Source: Chitinimonas koreensis (GTDB taxonomy: Bacteria; Pseudomonadota; Gammaproteobacteria; Burkholderiales; Chitinimonadaceae). Taken from it: a DNA stretch of 64,000 bases. The notes under the pieces were generated by a model, which saw only the letters and a program-made list of their open reading frames with translations, did no database searches and was not told where the DNA came from. The stretch lies in contig NZ_CP060704.1 of the NCBI RefSeq assembly GCF_014353015.1, positions 2,009,001-2,073,000 on the forward strand, read 5' to 3'. The position numbers and the translations under genes were made by a program. Shown here one piece after another: positions 34,934 to 44,796 of the stretch (positions within the stretch are counted from its first letter, which is position 1; each line of letters starts with the position of its first letter).

Positions 34934-37900
34934 TCAGCGTCCCGAGCCGGCCTCCGGCGCCACCTGCGGCAGCGCGGCCGGCGCTTCCGCGTGCTTGCCG
35001 CCGAACTTGCGGCGCAGCCAGGCGCCGAGGTCGTCGAGGTAGGTGAACACCACCGGCACCACCACCAGCGTCAGCAGCGTCGAGGTGATCACCCCGCCGA
35101 TGATGGCGTGGGCCATCGGCGCGCGCTGCTCCGAGCCCTCGCCCAGGGCCAGCGCCAGCGGCAGCATGCCGCCGATCATGGCGAAAGTGGTCATCAGGAT
35201 CGGCCGCAGCCGCACCCGGCCGGCCTCGACGATGGCGTGGAAGCGGTCCATGCCGTCCTCGCGCAGCCGGTTGACGAAGTCGATCAGCAGGATCGCGTTC
35301 TTGGTCACCAGGCCCATCAGCATGATGATGCCGATGATCGAGAACAGGTTCAGCGTCGAGCGCCAGGCCAACAGCGCGATGAACACGCCGATCAGCGACA
35401 TGGGCAGCGAGAACATGATCGCCACCGGCTGGCTGAAGCTGGCGAACTGCGAGGCCAGCACCAGGTAGATGAACACCACGCCGATGATCAGCGCCTGCAC
35501 CGCGTAGCCGAAGCTCTCCTGCATGTCCTGGTTGGCGCCTTCCTGCACGTAGCGGTAGCCGGGCGGCATCTGCACGCTGTCGAGCACCTTCTGCACCGCC
35601 GGCTGCACCGAGCCGACCGGCACGCCTTCGACGTCGGCGTTGATCTCGACCGTGCGGAACAGGTTGCGCCGCTTGATCAGGGTGGCGGTGCCGCTGTCGC
35701 GGATGGTGGCGACCTGGGACAGCGGGATCATCAGCGGCTGGCCGTGCGCGTTGACGTCGTTGCTGGCGATCGGCACGTCGGCCAAGTCCTCGGCGATGCG
35801 GCGGTTGCTCTCGGGCAGCCGCACCACGATGTCGTAGCTTTCGCCGTCCGGCGCCTGCCAGGTGCCGATGTCGTCGCCCGACACCAGCGGCCGCAGCGCC
35901 GAGCCGATCTGGCCGACCGACAGGCCGACCGCGCCGGCCAGCTCGCGGTTTACCTCGATGTCGACCGCCGGCTTGGCGGCGCGCAGCGAGGTCTGCACGT
36001 TGGTCAGGCCCTTCACCGCCTTGAGGCGCTCGGTGATGGTCTCGGCGATGCGCTTGAGCTCGCCCAGGTCCTTGCCCTGCACGTTGATCGACACCGCCGA
36101 TCCACCGCCGCCGCCGTTGGGGCCGCGCACGCCGCGGATCTCCAGGCCGGCGATGCGTTCGAGCCGCTCGCGCACGTTCTTGATCATCTGCTCCTGGCTC
36201 AGCTCGCGCTTGTTCTTGTCCACCAGCTTCAGCGTGGTCAGCGCGATGTGCTTGCCGCCCGAGTCGCCGGTATTGATCGTGGTGTAGATCTCGTCGATCT
36301 CGGGGAACTCGTGCAGCGCGTTCTCGACCTGCTGCGCCTTGGCGGTGGTGTAGTCGAGCGAGGTGCCGATCGGGGTGCGGAAGTCGATGTAGATGCGGCC
36401 GACGTCGGCTTTCGGGATGAACTCGGCGCCGATCTTGGACACCAGGCCGAAGGAGCTGAACAGCAGCACGAAGGCGCCGATCAGCACCAGCGAGCGGTGC
36501 GACCAGCTCGGCTTGCCCTTGAAGCCGCCGAACACCCAGGCGCGCGCCCGCGGCCGCGTCGCCAGCACCAGGAGGGTGATCGGCAGGAACAGCGCGGCCA
36601 GGATCAGCGCCAGCCACTTCGGCACGCCGACGCGGTGCTCGCCGAGCACCCATTCGATGGTGCGGCCGTAGAAGGCCGACACCTTGTCCATCCAGCGCTC
36701 GAAGCCGTCCAGGATGCGGCCCAGCGGGCCGCCGTGGCGCATGCCGTGGGCGTGCGGGTCGTGCCACACCGAGCTCAGCATCGGATCGAGCGTGAACGAC
36801 ACGAACATCGAGATCAGCACCGCCGCGCAGACCGCGATGCCGAACTGGAAGAAGAACTTGCCGATGATGCCGCCCATGAAGCCGACCGGCATGAACACCG
36901 CGACGATGGTCAGCGTGGTGGCCAGCACGGCGAGGCCGATCTCCTGGGTGCCGTCCATCGCCGCCTGGTAGTGGCCCTTGCCCATCTCGGCGTGGCGCAC
37001 GATGTTCTCGCGCACCACGATCGCGTCGTCGACCAGGAGGCCGACGCACAGGCTCATCGCCATCAGCGTCATCACGTTGATGGTGAAGCCGAACAGCTGC
37101 AGGAAGAAGAAGGTGCCGATCAGCGCGACCGGCAGCGTGAGGCCGGTGATCACGGTGGAGCGCCAGGAGCCGAGGAACAGCCAGACGATGGCGATGGTCA
37201 GCAGCGCGCCTTCGAGCAGGGTGTGCTGCACGTCGCCGAGCGAGCGGCGGATGCCGCGCGAGCTGTCGCCGATCACCTGCAGCTCGATGTTGTCGGCCTT
37301 CATCTCCTTGTTGAGCTGCGCGACCATGGCCTTGACGTCGTCGGCCACCTGGATGGTGTTGGCGCCGTCGACCTTGCGGATGTCGAGCGACAGCGCGCGG
37401 CGGCCGTTGACCAGCGCCAGCGATTCCTGCGTCTGCTCGCCGTCGATCACGTTCGCGACCTGGCCCAGCGTGATCGGCTGGCCGTCGCGGCGCGCCACCA
37501 CGATGTGGCGGAAGTCGGCCGCCTCGGTGTAGCGGCCCTTGAGCTGGACCACGCGCTCGGTCTTGTCGAACTCGATGTTGCCGATCGGCACTTCCTGGTT
37601 CTCGCTGCGCACCGCGGCGATCACCTGGTCGGCGCCGATGCCGAGCGCGCGCATGCGTTCGGGCAGGATCTCGATGCGCAGCTGGCGCTCGATGCCGCCG
37701 ACCACGCTGACCGTGCCGACCCCCTTGATGCCCTGGAACTGGCGCTTGATCTGCTGCTCGGTGCGGATCGTCATCTGGCGCTGGCTCACCACGTTGCTGG
37801 TGATGGCGACCGAGATGGTGGGCGCTTCGTCGTTGCGGGCGCGGGTGATGTAGGGCTCGTTGACCTCGCGCTTGAAGTCGACCTTGGCCTCGTCGACCTT

Positions 37901-38230
37901 GTCGCGCACGTCCTTCATGGCGGTGTCCATGTCGGTGCTGAGCTCGAACTCGGCGAACACCACCGACTGGCCGTTGTAGCTGTCGGAGTTGACGTTCTTG
38001 AGGCCGGAGATGGTCGACAGCTTTTCCTCGAGCGGCCGCGAGATCTCGGACTCGATGATCTCGGGCGAGGCGCCGGGATAGGAGGTGACGACGATGGCGA
38101 ACGGGAATTCCACGTTCGGCATTTCCTCGATCGGCAGCCGCTTGTAAGCGAACAGGCCGAGCACGACCAGCGCCACCATCATCATGGTGGCGAAGACCGG
38201 GTTCTGGATGCTGATGCGGGTGAACCACAT
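34934..38230 (-). CDS. RND efflux pump permease, AcrB/HAE1-like
   Basis: Inner-membrane proton-driven exporter of 1098 residues. It starts MWFTRISIQNPVFATMMMVA and shows RND landmarks: ASPEIIESEISRPLEEKLST, the helix-4 proton relay in MTLMAMSLCVGLLVDDAIVV (Asp-Asp), ENIVRHAEMGKGHYQAAMDG, the repeated second-half periplasmic domain, and IIGIIMLMGLVTKNAILLID near the C-terminus. An insertion of about 60 residues follows the SFTLDPMLSSVW motif (VWHDPHAHGMRHGGPLGRIL and on), giving a slightly long protein. The adaptor gene lies upstream on the same strand, with a 248-bp gap filled by a dispersed repeat. Control is probably by the TetR encoded first in the operon. Substrates are unknown. Confidence 0.93.
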   Translation of the reverse strand: MWFTRISIQNPVFATMMMVALVVLGLFAYKRLPIEEMPNVEFPFAIVVTSYPGASPEIIESEISRPLEEKLSTISGLKNVNSDSYNGQSVVFAEFELSTDMDTAMKDVRDKVDEAKVDFKREVNEPYITRARNDEAPTISVAITSNVVSQRQMTIRTEQQIKRQFQGIKGVGTVSVVGGIERQLRIEILPERMRALGIGADQVIAAVRSENQEVPIGNIEFDKTERVVQLKGRYTEAADFRHIVVARRDGQPITLGQVANVIDGEQTQESLALVNGRRALSLDIRKVDGANTIQVADDVKAMVAQLNKEMKADNIELQVIGDSSRGIRRSLGDVQHTLLEGALLTIAIVWLFLGSWRSTVITGLTLPVALIGTFFFLQLFGFTINVMTLMAMSLCVGLLVDDAIVVRENIVRHAEMGKGHYQAAMDGTQEIGLAVLATTLTIVAVFMPVGFMGGIIGKFFFQFGIAVCAAVLISMFVSFTLDPMLSSVWHDPHAHGMRHGGPLGRILDGFERWMDKVSAFYGRTIEWVLGEHRVGVPKWLALILAALFLPITLLVLATRPRARAWVFGGFKGKPSWSHRSLVLIGAFVLLFSSFGLVSKIGAEFIPKADVGRIYIDFRTPIGTSLDYTTAKAQQVENALHEFPEIDEIYTTINTGDSGGKHIALTTLKLVDKNKRELSQEQMIKNVRERLERIAGLEIRGVRGPNGGGGGSAVSINVQGKDLGELKRIAETITERLKAVKGLTNVQTSLRAAKPAVDIEVNRELAGAVGLSVGQIGSALRPLVSGDDIGTWQAPDGESYDIVVRLPESNRRIAEDLADVPIASNDVNAHGQPLMIPLSQVATIRDSGTATLIKRRNLFRTVEINADVEGVPVGSVQPAVQKVLDSVQMPPGYRYVQEGANQDMQESFGYAVQALIIGVVFIYLVLASQFASFSQPVAIMFSLPMSLIGVFIALLAWRSTLNLFSIIGIIMLMGLVTKNAILLIDFVNRLREDGMDRFHAIVEAGRVRLRPILMTTFAMIGGMLPLALALGEGSEQRAPMAHAIIGGVITSTLLTLVVVPVVFTYLDDLGAWLRRKFGGKHAEAPAALPQVAPEAGSGR

Positions 38231-38312
38231 GGTGTGTGCGTCCTTGTTAGGGGCAACGGTTTCTTGCGGACTGTGCTTCGAAGGGGAGTGAGGCGTTAGG
38301 GGTGAGGTGAGA

Positions 38313-38443
38313 GGCGTGACCCCATCCCCACCCCGACCCTCCCCTTGAAGGGGAGGGAGGCGGGCGGCGAGGGCTCGGACAGTGCAGATCGCGCCGCCCG
38401 TGCTCCTCCACCTTCAAGGGGAGGCCGGGAGGGGATGGGGTCG
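38313..38443. repeat. dispersed palindromic element, CCCCATCCCC family (copy 2)
   Basis: GACCCCATCCCCACCCCGAC, then CCTCCCCTTGAAGGGGAGGG, and inverted arms AAGGGGAGGCCGGGAGGGGA at the right, flanked by CACCTCACCCCTCAC-type motifs. It sits between the adaptor and pump genes of one presumed operon. Confidence 0.75.
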
Positions 38444-38478
38444 ACACCTCACCCCTCACGCCTCACCCCTCGCACGAC

Positions 38479-39627
38479 TCAGCTCTTCTTCGCCGCCGCC
38501 GGCGCCGGCAGCTTCACCTGCTGGCCGGCCTTGATGTTCTCGAGCTTGGCGATCACCACCACGTCGCCGGGCTTGACGCCCGATTCGATCGCCGCGGTCT
38601 TGGTCAGCTCGTTCACGAGGCCGATGCGGATCGGGTGTTCGACCACCTTGCCGCCCTCGACCGCCAGTACGTGCGGCTTGCCGCTGTCCAGGCCGCGCAG
38701 CGCCGACAGCGGCAGCGTGTCGGCTGCCTCGTTGCGCGCCACCGTCACCTCGCCCTGGGCGTACATGCCGCCGCGCAGCGCGCCGTCCTGGTTGGCGATG
38801 CGCACGTAGACCGGCACCAGCCGCGAGCCGGCCTGCGCCACCGGCGCGATGCGCTCGACCCGGCCGGTGAAGCGACGCTGGCCGAAGCCCTCGACACGGA
38901 TGGCGACCTCCTGGCCGATCTTGACCAGCGGCAGCACGTTGACCGGCACCTCGGCGGCGAACTCCAGGTCGTCCAGATCGACCAGCGCGAACAGCTTCTG
39001 GTTGAGGCCGACACGCGCGCCGGGCTCGACGTTGCGGTCCGAGATCACGCCGGAGAACGGCGCCCGCACCGCGGCGTCGCCCACCGCCTTGCGCGCCATC
39101 GCCAGCTGGGCCTCGTCGGCCTTCACCTGGGCGGCGGCCACCGCGTAGCTGTTCTCGCTGGCGTCGTGGCTGTTGGGCGAGATGAAGTTCTGCTTGAGCA
39201 GGTCGGCGCTGCGCGCGCGGTTCTTCTCGGCCAGCCTGAGCTCGGCGCGCGAGCGCTCGAGATTGGCGGCGCGGGTGGCGGCCAGGTCGCCCAGGTCGCG
39301 GCTGTCGAAGCGCGCCAGCAGCTGGCCGGCCTTGACCGCCTCGCCGGGGCGCACCTTGACCTCGGCCACCACGCCTTCGACCTCGGCGCCGAGCACCGTC
39401 TGGCGCACCGGGTTGAGGCTGCCCGACAGCGCCACCGGCTGGCGCAGCTCGCCGCGCACCACGCGGGCGAGGTCGGAACTCGACAGTTCGAGCACCTGCG
39501 GCTTGTCCTTCTTCTCCTCGGCGGCCTTGCTCGGCTGGCTGACCATCCAGGCGGCGCCGCCGAGCAGCACCACCACGCCCAGCGCGATGGCCTTGCGCGA
39601 AAATCGGCTTGCGGCAACGGATTTCAT
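38479..39627 (-). CDS. RND efflux periplasmic adaptor subunit
   Basis: Protein of 382 residues starting MKSVAASRFSRKAIALGVVV with a membrane anchor (ALGVVVLLGGAAWMVS). The membrane fusion pattern is clear: VEGVVAEVKVRPGEAVKAGQ (first lipoyl half), a helical hairpin with RSRAELRLAEKNRARSADLL, then AVRAPFSGVISDRNVEPGAR (second half), and RLVPVYVRIANQDGALRGGM in the barrel domain. It links the downstream RND pump to an outer-membrane channel, which is not encoded here. The TetR gene ends 23 bp upstream, so repressor, adaptor and pump form one transcription unit. Confidence 0.9.
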   Translation of the reverse strand: MKSVAASRFSRKAIALGVVVLLGGAAWMVSQPSKAAEEKKDKPQVLELSSSDLARVVRGELRQPVALSGSLNPVRQTVLGAEVEGVVAEVKVRPGEAVKAGQLLARFDSRDLGDLAATRAANLERSRAELRLAEKNRARSADLLKQNFISPNSHDASENSYAVAAAQVKADEAQLAMARKAVGDAAVRAPFSGVISDRNVEPGARVGLNQKLFALVDLDDLEFAAEVPVNVLPLVKIGQEVAIRVEGFGQRRFTGRVERIAPVAQAGSRLVPVYVRIANQDGALRGGMYAQGEVTVARNEAADTLPLSALRGLDSGKPHVLAVEGGKVVEHPIRIGLVNELTKTAAIESGVKPGDVVVIAKLENIKAGQQVKLPAPAAAKKS

Positions 39628-39650
39628 GATTGCGTTCCTCAGGGAATTAT

Positions 39651-40448
39651 TCAGTTCGTTCCGGCGGGCAGCGGCGCCATGCCGCGCCACAGCATGTCGA
39701 CGATGCGCGGCATCAGCGCGTCGAGATCGATGCGTTCGGGGTTGATCAGCCAGGCCAGGATCAGGCCGTCCATCAGGGCGCTCCAGAACAGCGCCATCAA
39801 TTCGGGCTCGGCCGGCGGCTGCTGGCGACGCAGCTGGTGCTGCTGCGCGATCAGGCCGGCCGAAAGGCGGTAGGAATCCTGGTAGGCCGACGCCAGCCGC
39901 TCGCGCACCTCGGGCGTGCGCGCCTGGCCCATGAATTCCAGCAAGAGGCGCGGCCAGTCCGGATCTTCCTTGACCCGGCCGAGCACGCTCGACAGCAGCG
40001 CCTTGAGGCCTTCCTTCTGGTCGCGCTGGACCGACTCCAGCGCCAGCGCCTCGGGCACGTGCACGTCGTATTCCTGCTGGAAGCGGCTGTCGAGCAGGGC
40101 GAAGAACAGGTCGCTCTTGCTCTTGAAGTGCCAGTACACTGCGCCCTTGGTCAGCCCGGCATCGGCGGCCACCTCGTCGAGCGAGGCGCCGAGGAAGCTC
40201 TTCTGGGCGAACACCCGCGCGGCGGCGTCGAGGATGCGGTCGCGCGTGTCGACCGGCTCCGGGCCGTCGCCGTCGAGCAGCGCGACGAAGCCTTCGCGCG
40301 GCCCGAGCAGGCGCTTGACGGTCTGCCACGGCAGACCGGTCTGGGCCGCGATGTCGCCGTAGTTGATATCGGCGACCTGACGGTCGGCGGCGAGGTCGCG
40401 CAAGGCGTCGAGCGCATTGCGGCGGGCTTCCTGGGTGTCGAGTTCCAT
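39651..40448 (-). CDS. TetR family repressor with an additional N-terminal HTH segment
   Basis: Protein of 265 residues, longer than the usual 190-220 of the family. The standard TetR DNA-binding domain lies at about 67-115: TRDRILDAAARVFAQKSFLG, SLDEVAADAGLTKGAVYWHF and KSKSDLF. Before it lies a second helix-turn-helix-like stretch (about 8-50: ARRNALDALRDLAADRQVAD, then NYGDIAAQTGLPWQTVKRLL), which looks like a diverged copy. The C-terminal half is the ligand-binding region. I start at the ATG at 40448; an ATG at 40475 adds nine residues. It heads the RND pump operon and should repress it from the operator-like palindrome at 40494. Confidence 0.88.
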   Translation of the reverse strand: MELDTQEARRNALDALRDLAADRQVADINYGDIAAQTGLPWQTVKRLLGPREGFVALLDGDGPEPVDTRDRILDAAARVFAQKSFLGASLDEVAADAGLTKGAVYWHFKSKSDLFFALLDSRFQQEYDVHVPEALALESVQRDQKEGLKALLSSVLGRVKEDPDWPRLLLEFMGQARTPEVRERLASAYQDSYRLSAGLIAQQHQLRRQQPPAEPELMALFWSALMDGLILAWLINPERIDLDALMPRIVDMLWRGMAPLPAGTN

Positions 40449-40493
40449 GGCGGCGGGGGCGGCGGGGCGGTTCAAGCCGGTGCTCCAATAAGC

Positions 40494-40507
40494 ATACTGG
40501 CTGGTAT
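40494..40507. promoter_or_regulatory. operator-like imperfect palindrome upstream of the TetR gene
   Basis: ATACTGGCTGGTAT has ATAC and GTAT arms around GC at the centre and sits in an AT-rich patch between the divergent repressor and cyclase genes. It resembles TetR-family operators. Binding is inferred. Confidence 0.45.
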
Positions 40508-40624
40508 TTTATGTAGCGCCGGCGCTCCGTGTAAAGCGCCGCACGTCAGATGCCGCGCCCATCTGCGCCTATATTGATGGCGAGCGCCATCGTCCACTTA
40601 CCTGCCCTGAGCCCCTATCGCGAC

Positions 40625-43600
40625 ATGCCCATCGATCAACCGACACCGTCTCCGGCCGGCTGGCTTCGGCGCTTCGCGCAGATCTTCGTGCCGTTGGCGC
40701 TGCTGGCCGGCCTGAGCGGCCTGTGGTTATGGCACAACGAACGCGATGCGGCGGTCGAGCGGCTGGCCGAGCGCTCGCAGGCGATGCTCGGCCAGGCGCA
40801 GCAGGAGATCGGCCACACCATCGTGTCCGGCGCAGCCGACCTGTTGCTGCTGGCCAACGATCCCGACATCACCAGGCTGGTGGCCGAGCCCGAGACGCAA
40901 TGGCGGCAGCGGCCCGAGCACTTCCTCGGCCTGCTCGCCTACAAGCCCTATTACGACCAGGTGCGGCTGCTCGACCTGGCCGGCCGCGAGCGGCTGCGCG
41001 TCGACCTCAACCGCGGCGACTCGGTGGTGGTGGCCGAGAACAGCCTGCAGGACAAGCACGAGCGCGGTTATTTCCGCGATGCGGTCGGCCTGTCGCGCGG
41101 CCGCATCTACCTGTCGCCGCTCGATCTCAATGTCGAGCATGGCCGGATCGAACGGCCCTACCGGCCGATGCTGCGGCTGGCTACCCCGGTGTTCGACCGC
41201 GAAGGCACGCGGCGCGGCGTGCTGGTGTTCAACATGGTGGCCGACCAGCTGTTCGAGCAATTGCGCCGGCTGGCCGGCGGCGAGGGCGAGCTGTGGCTGC
41301 TCGACGCCGGCGGCCAGTGGCTGATGGGCGGCGAGGAGGCCGACCGTTTCAGCCGCCAGACCGGCGCCGGCAAGCTGCTGGGCCAGCGCCTGCCGGCGCT
41401 GTGGGCGGCGATGGGCGAGCGCGAGCGCGGCTTCGTCGCGACCGACGACACGCTGTGGAGCTTCCACGCCATGCACCCGGAGCGCCCGGGCGGCCGCGGC
41501 GACCTGGCGCGGCTGCGGCTGCCGTTCGCCACCGACGCCAGCGGCGCCAGCCAGTGGTGGCTGGTGCTGCGCCAGCCGACCGCCAGCCTGGCCGGCTTCT
41601 ACGACGAGGCGCGGCAGCTGACGCTGCTGTTCCTCGGCGGCGCGCTCGGCCTCGCGCTGCTGGCCGCCTCGGCGCTGGCGACGCTGAGCCGCCGCAACGC
41701 CTCGCGGCAGGCGCGCGAGGAGGCCTGGTACGCGCTGTTCGAACAGGCGCCGATCGGCGTGATGGTGCTCGACGCCGACTTCGCGCTGGTGCATGCCAAC
41801 CCCTACTGGGCCCAGCTCAGCGGCATGCCGGTCGAGCTGGCGCGCGGCGAGGGCTGGTGGAGCCTGGTCGATCCGGCCGACGGCGACGCCATGCGCGAGG
41901 CGCTGGCGCGGGCGCGCAGCGAGGGCGACGTCTGGCTCGAATTCCGCATGCAGCGCCGCGACGGCGAGCAGCGCTGGATCGTCTGCCGCATCTCGACCAG
42001 CGGCGGGCCCGAGGGCGGCCGCGCGCGGCTGATCGTGAGCTGGGCCGACGCCCAGGAGCACAAGGACTACGAGAGCCGGCTCAGCCGCGCGCTCGAGCTG
42101 GCGCGCGGGTGGTCAACGGCAGCGGCGACCCGATCCTGGCGATCGACCGGCGCTGCCGCGTCAGCCTGGTCAACCCGGCGCTGGGCCAGGCCTTCGGCAC
42201 GCTGTACGGCCGCGCGCCCGAGCCCGGCGACGCGCTGTTCGACTGGCTGCAGCCCTTCGCGGCCGACCATGCGGCGCTGATCGGCCATTTCAGCCGCGCG
42301 CTGCAGGGCGAGCACATCCAGGTCCGCATCACGCTGGGGCTGTCGCGGCGCGTCTTCGACGCTTCGCTCGGCCCGCTGCGCGACGGCGAGGGCGAGCTGG
42401 CCGGCGCCATCCTGTTCGCCCGCGACGTGACCGACATCTCGCGCATCCAGAGCCGTGTGGCGCGCAGCGAGGAGCTGTTCCGCGCGGTGTTCGCCGGCAG
42501 CCTGGACGCGGTGTTCGTGCTCGAGGCGGTGCGCGGCGACGACGGCCGCATCGTCGATTTCCGCTACCTCGAGGTGAACGGCCACGCGCTGGCGGCGCTG
42601 GGCCGCAGCCGCGAGGAGATGGTCGGCCGGCTGCAGTCCGAGGCCTATCCGGTAGCGCGCGCAGCCGGTTATTTCGACCGCTACGTGCGCGCGATCGAGA
42701 GCAGCGAGCCGTTCATCGAGGAGGCCTATCTCGAGCACGAGGGGCTGGCCGCCGGCTGGTACGAGAACCGGGTGGTGCCGATGGGCTGGGGCGTGACGCT
42801 GACCAGCCGCAACATCACCGCGCGCAAGCAGGCCGAGCTGGCGCTGGCCGGCAGCGAGGCGATGCAGCGCAACATCCTCGATTCCTCGCCCTACGCGATC
42901 ATCGCGGTCGATCTGGACGGCCGCATCAGCCTGTTCAACCGCGCCGCCGAACGCATGCTCGGCTACTGGGCCGAGCAGGTGGTGGGCCGGCAGTCGCCGC
43001 TGGTGCTGCACGACAATGTCGAGATGGCGCGCTATGCCCAGGAGCTGGGCGCGCGGCTGGGCCGCGAGATCGAGCCGTCGCCGCAGATGTTCCTGCACGC
43101 CGCGGTGGCCGGCGGCGACACGCGCGAATGGACTTATGTGCGGCGCGACGGCAGCCGGCTGCCGGTGATGCTGACCAACAGCGTGCGGGTCGGGCCCGAC
43201 GGCGAAGTGATCGGCACCATGGCGATCGCCTACGACATCAGCCGGCAGAAGGTGATCGAGGCCGAGCGCGACCGGCTGCACGCGGTGGTCGAGGCGCTGC
43301 CCGACATGGTCGGCGTCGCCTCGCTCGACGGCCGGGTGCTCTACCTGAACCAGGCCGGCCGCCGCCTGCGCGGCCTGGCGCCCGACGCGCCGCTGAGCGA
43401 CATCGACGTGCTGGGCAACTACACCGAGTGGTCGCGCAACCTCCTGGTCAACATCGCCGTGCCGCAGGCGATCGCCGGCCGGCCCTGGCAGGGCGACACC
43501 CAGTGGGTGCTGCCGGACGGCCGGGTGATGGACACCCGCCAGCTGATCGTCGCGCCGCGCATGGACGGCCGCGACCCGACCTTCACCGCCACCATCGTGC

Positions 43601-44623
43601 ACGACCTCAGCGAGGTGCGCGCGATGGAGGCCAAGATGGTGGAGGAGGACGCGCTGATCAACTCGATCCTGGAAAGCGTGCAGGACGCCATCGTAGTGGT
43701 GAACGAGGAGGGCCGCGTGCAGGCGCTCAACCCGGCGGTGGCCGAGCTGTTCGGCTACGGCCTGCACCGGGTGATGGGCCAGTCGATCGACATCCTGCTG
43801 CCCGACGGCCGGGCGGGAGGCGCGAAGGCTTCTTCCGCAGCCTGGTCGGCGACGGCGAGGACGGCGCCGAGGTCGGCCGCCGCATCGAGGTCGACGGCCG
43901 GCGCGAAGACGGCAGCGTGTTCGAGCTCGAGCTGACGCTGAGCGAGATCCAGCTCGGCAACAAGCGGCTCTATACCGCGGTGATGCGCGACATCTCCGAG
44001 CGCAAGGCCTTCGAGGCCAAGCTGATCGCCAACATCGACGAGCTCGAGACCATGCAGCAGGCGCTCAACGCCGCCAACGCCCAGCTGCTCGAAGCCAATA
44101 TGGAACTCGGCCGCATCGCCCAGCAGGACGGCCTGACCGGCGTCGCCAACCGGCGCGCCTTCGATTCGAGGCTGGCGCACGAATGGGCGCGGGCGGCGCG
44201 CAGCGGCGACACGCTGGCGATCCTGATGCTCGATGTCGACCACTTCAAGAAGTACAACGACGGCTACGGCCACCAGCTCGGCGACGACTGCCTCAAGCGG
44301 GTGGCGGCCATCCTGCGCCAGGCGCCCGAACGGCCCGGCGACTTCGTCGCGCGCTACGGCGGCGAGGAGTTCGTCATCCTCCTGCCGGGCACCGACGCGC
44401 CCGGCGCGCGCCGGGTGGCCGAACGGATCCGCGACGGCCTGATCGCGGCCGGCATCCCGCATGCCTTCTCGCCGACCGCCCCGCACGTGACCACCAGCAT
44501 CGGCATCGCCGTGATGCGCCCGCGCGTGGGGCCGACCCGGCCCGCCTGGTGGCGGCGGCCGACGAGGCGCTCTACGCGGCCAAGGACGCCGGCCGCGACC
44601 GCGCGGTGCTGGCGGGGGACTGA
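40625..44623 (+). CDS. multi-PAS diguanylate cyclase, three frameshifts as sequenced
   Basis: One gene in conceptual terms: with three bases restored it encodes about 1333 residues. Order: a first membrane helix (IFVPLALLAGLSGLWLW), an extracytoplasmic sensor region, a second helix (LTLLFLGGALGLALLAASAL), about six PAS domains (EQAPIGVMVLDADFALVHAN, NGSGDPILAIDRRCRVSLVN, NILDSSPYAIIAVDLDGRIS, VVEALPDMVGVASLDGRVLY, SVQDAIVVVNEEGRVQALNP and one more), then a C-terminal GGDEF domain. The active site is RYGGEEFVILL, with an intact inhibitory site RPGD five residues before GGEEF. The product is c-di-GMP, controlled by a periplasmic or membrane signal. The frame breaks at about 42107, 43815 and 44528, each time losing one base in a G run. 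It diverges from the TetR gene. Confidence 0.85.
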
Positions 44624-44796
44624 GCGCCGGCGCCGGCCGCGGCGGAGGCCGGGCCTCGCCGGGCTGCGCGGCGCGGCCGACTCCTCCGAGACGGGCCGGC
44701 GCCGCAGCCGGCCGGCCGGCGCGCCGCCGCTCCCTTGTCATCCGCCCGTCACGCGCCGCCGCTAGCGTGCAGCCATTTGACCTCCGGGAAAATGCG

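Noticed and set aside
34655..38299. Plus-strand frame of 1214 codons over the RND pump gene
   Set aside because: It is antisense to a clear RND permease, with a His/Asp/Leu-rich low-complexity product typical of such shadows.
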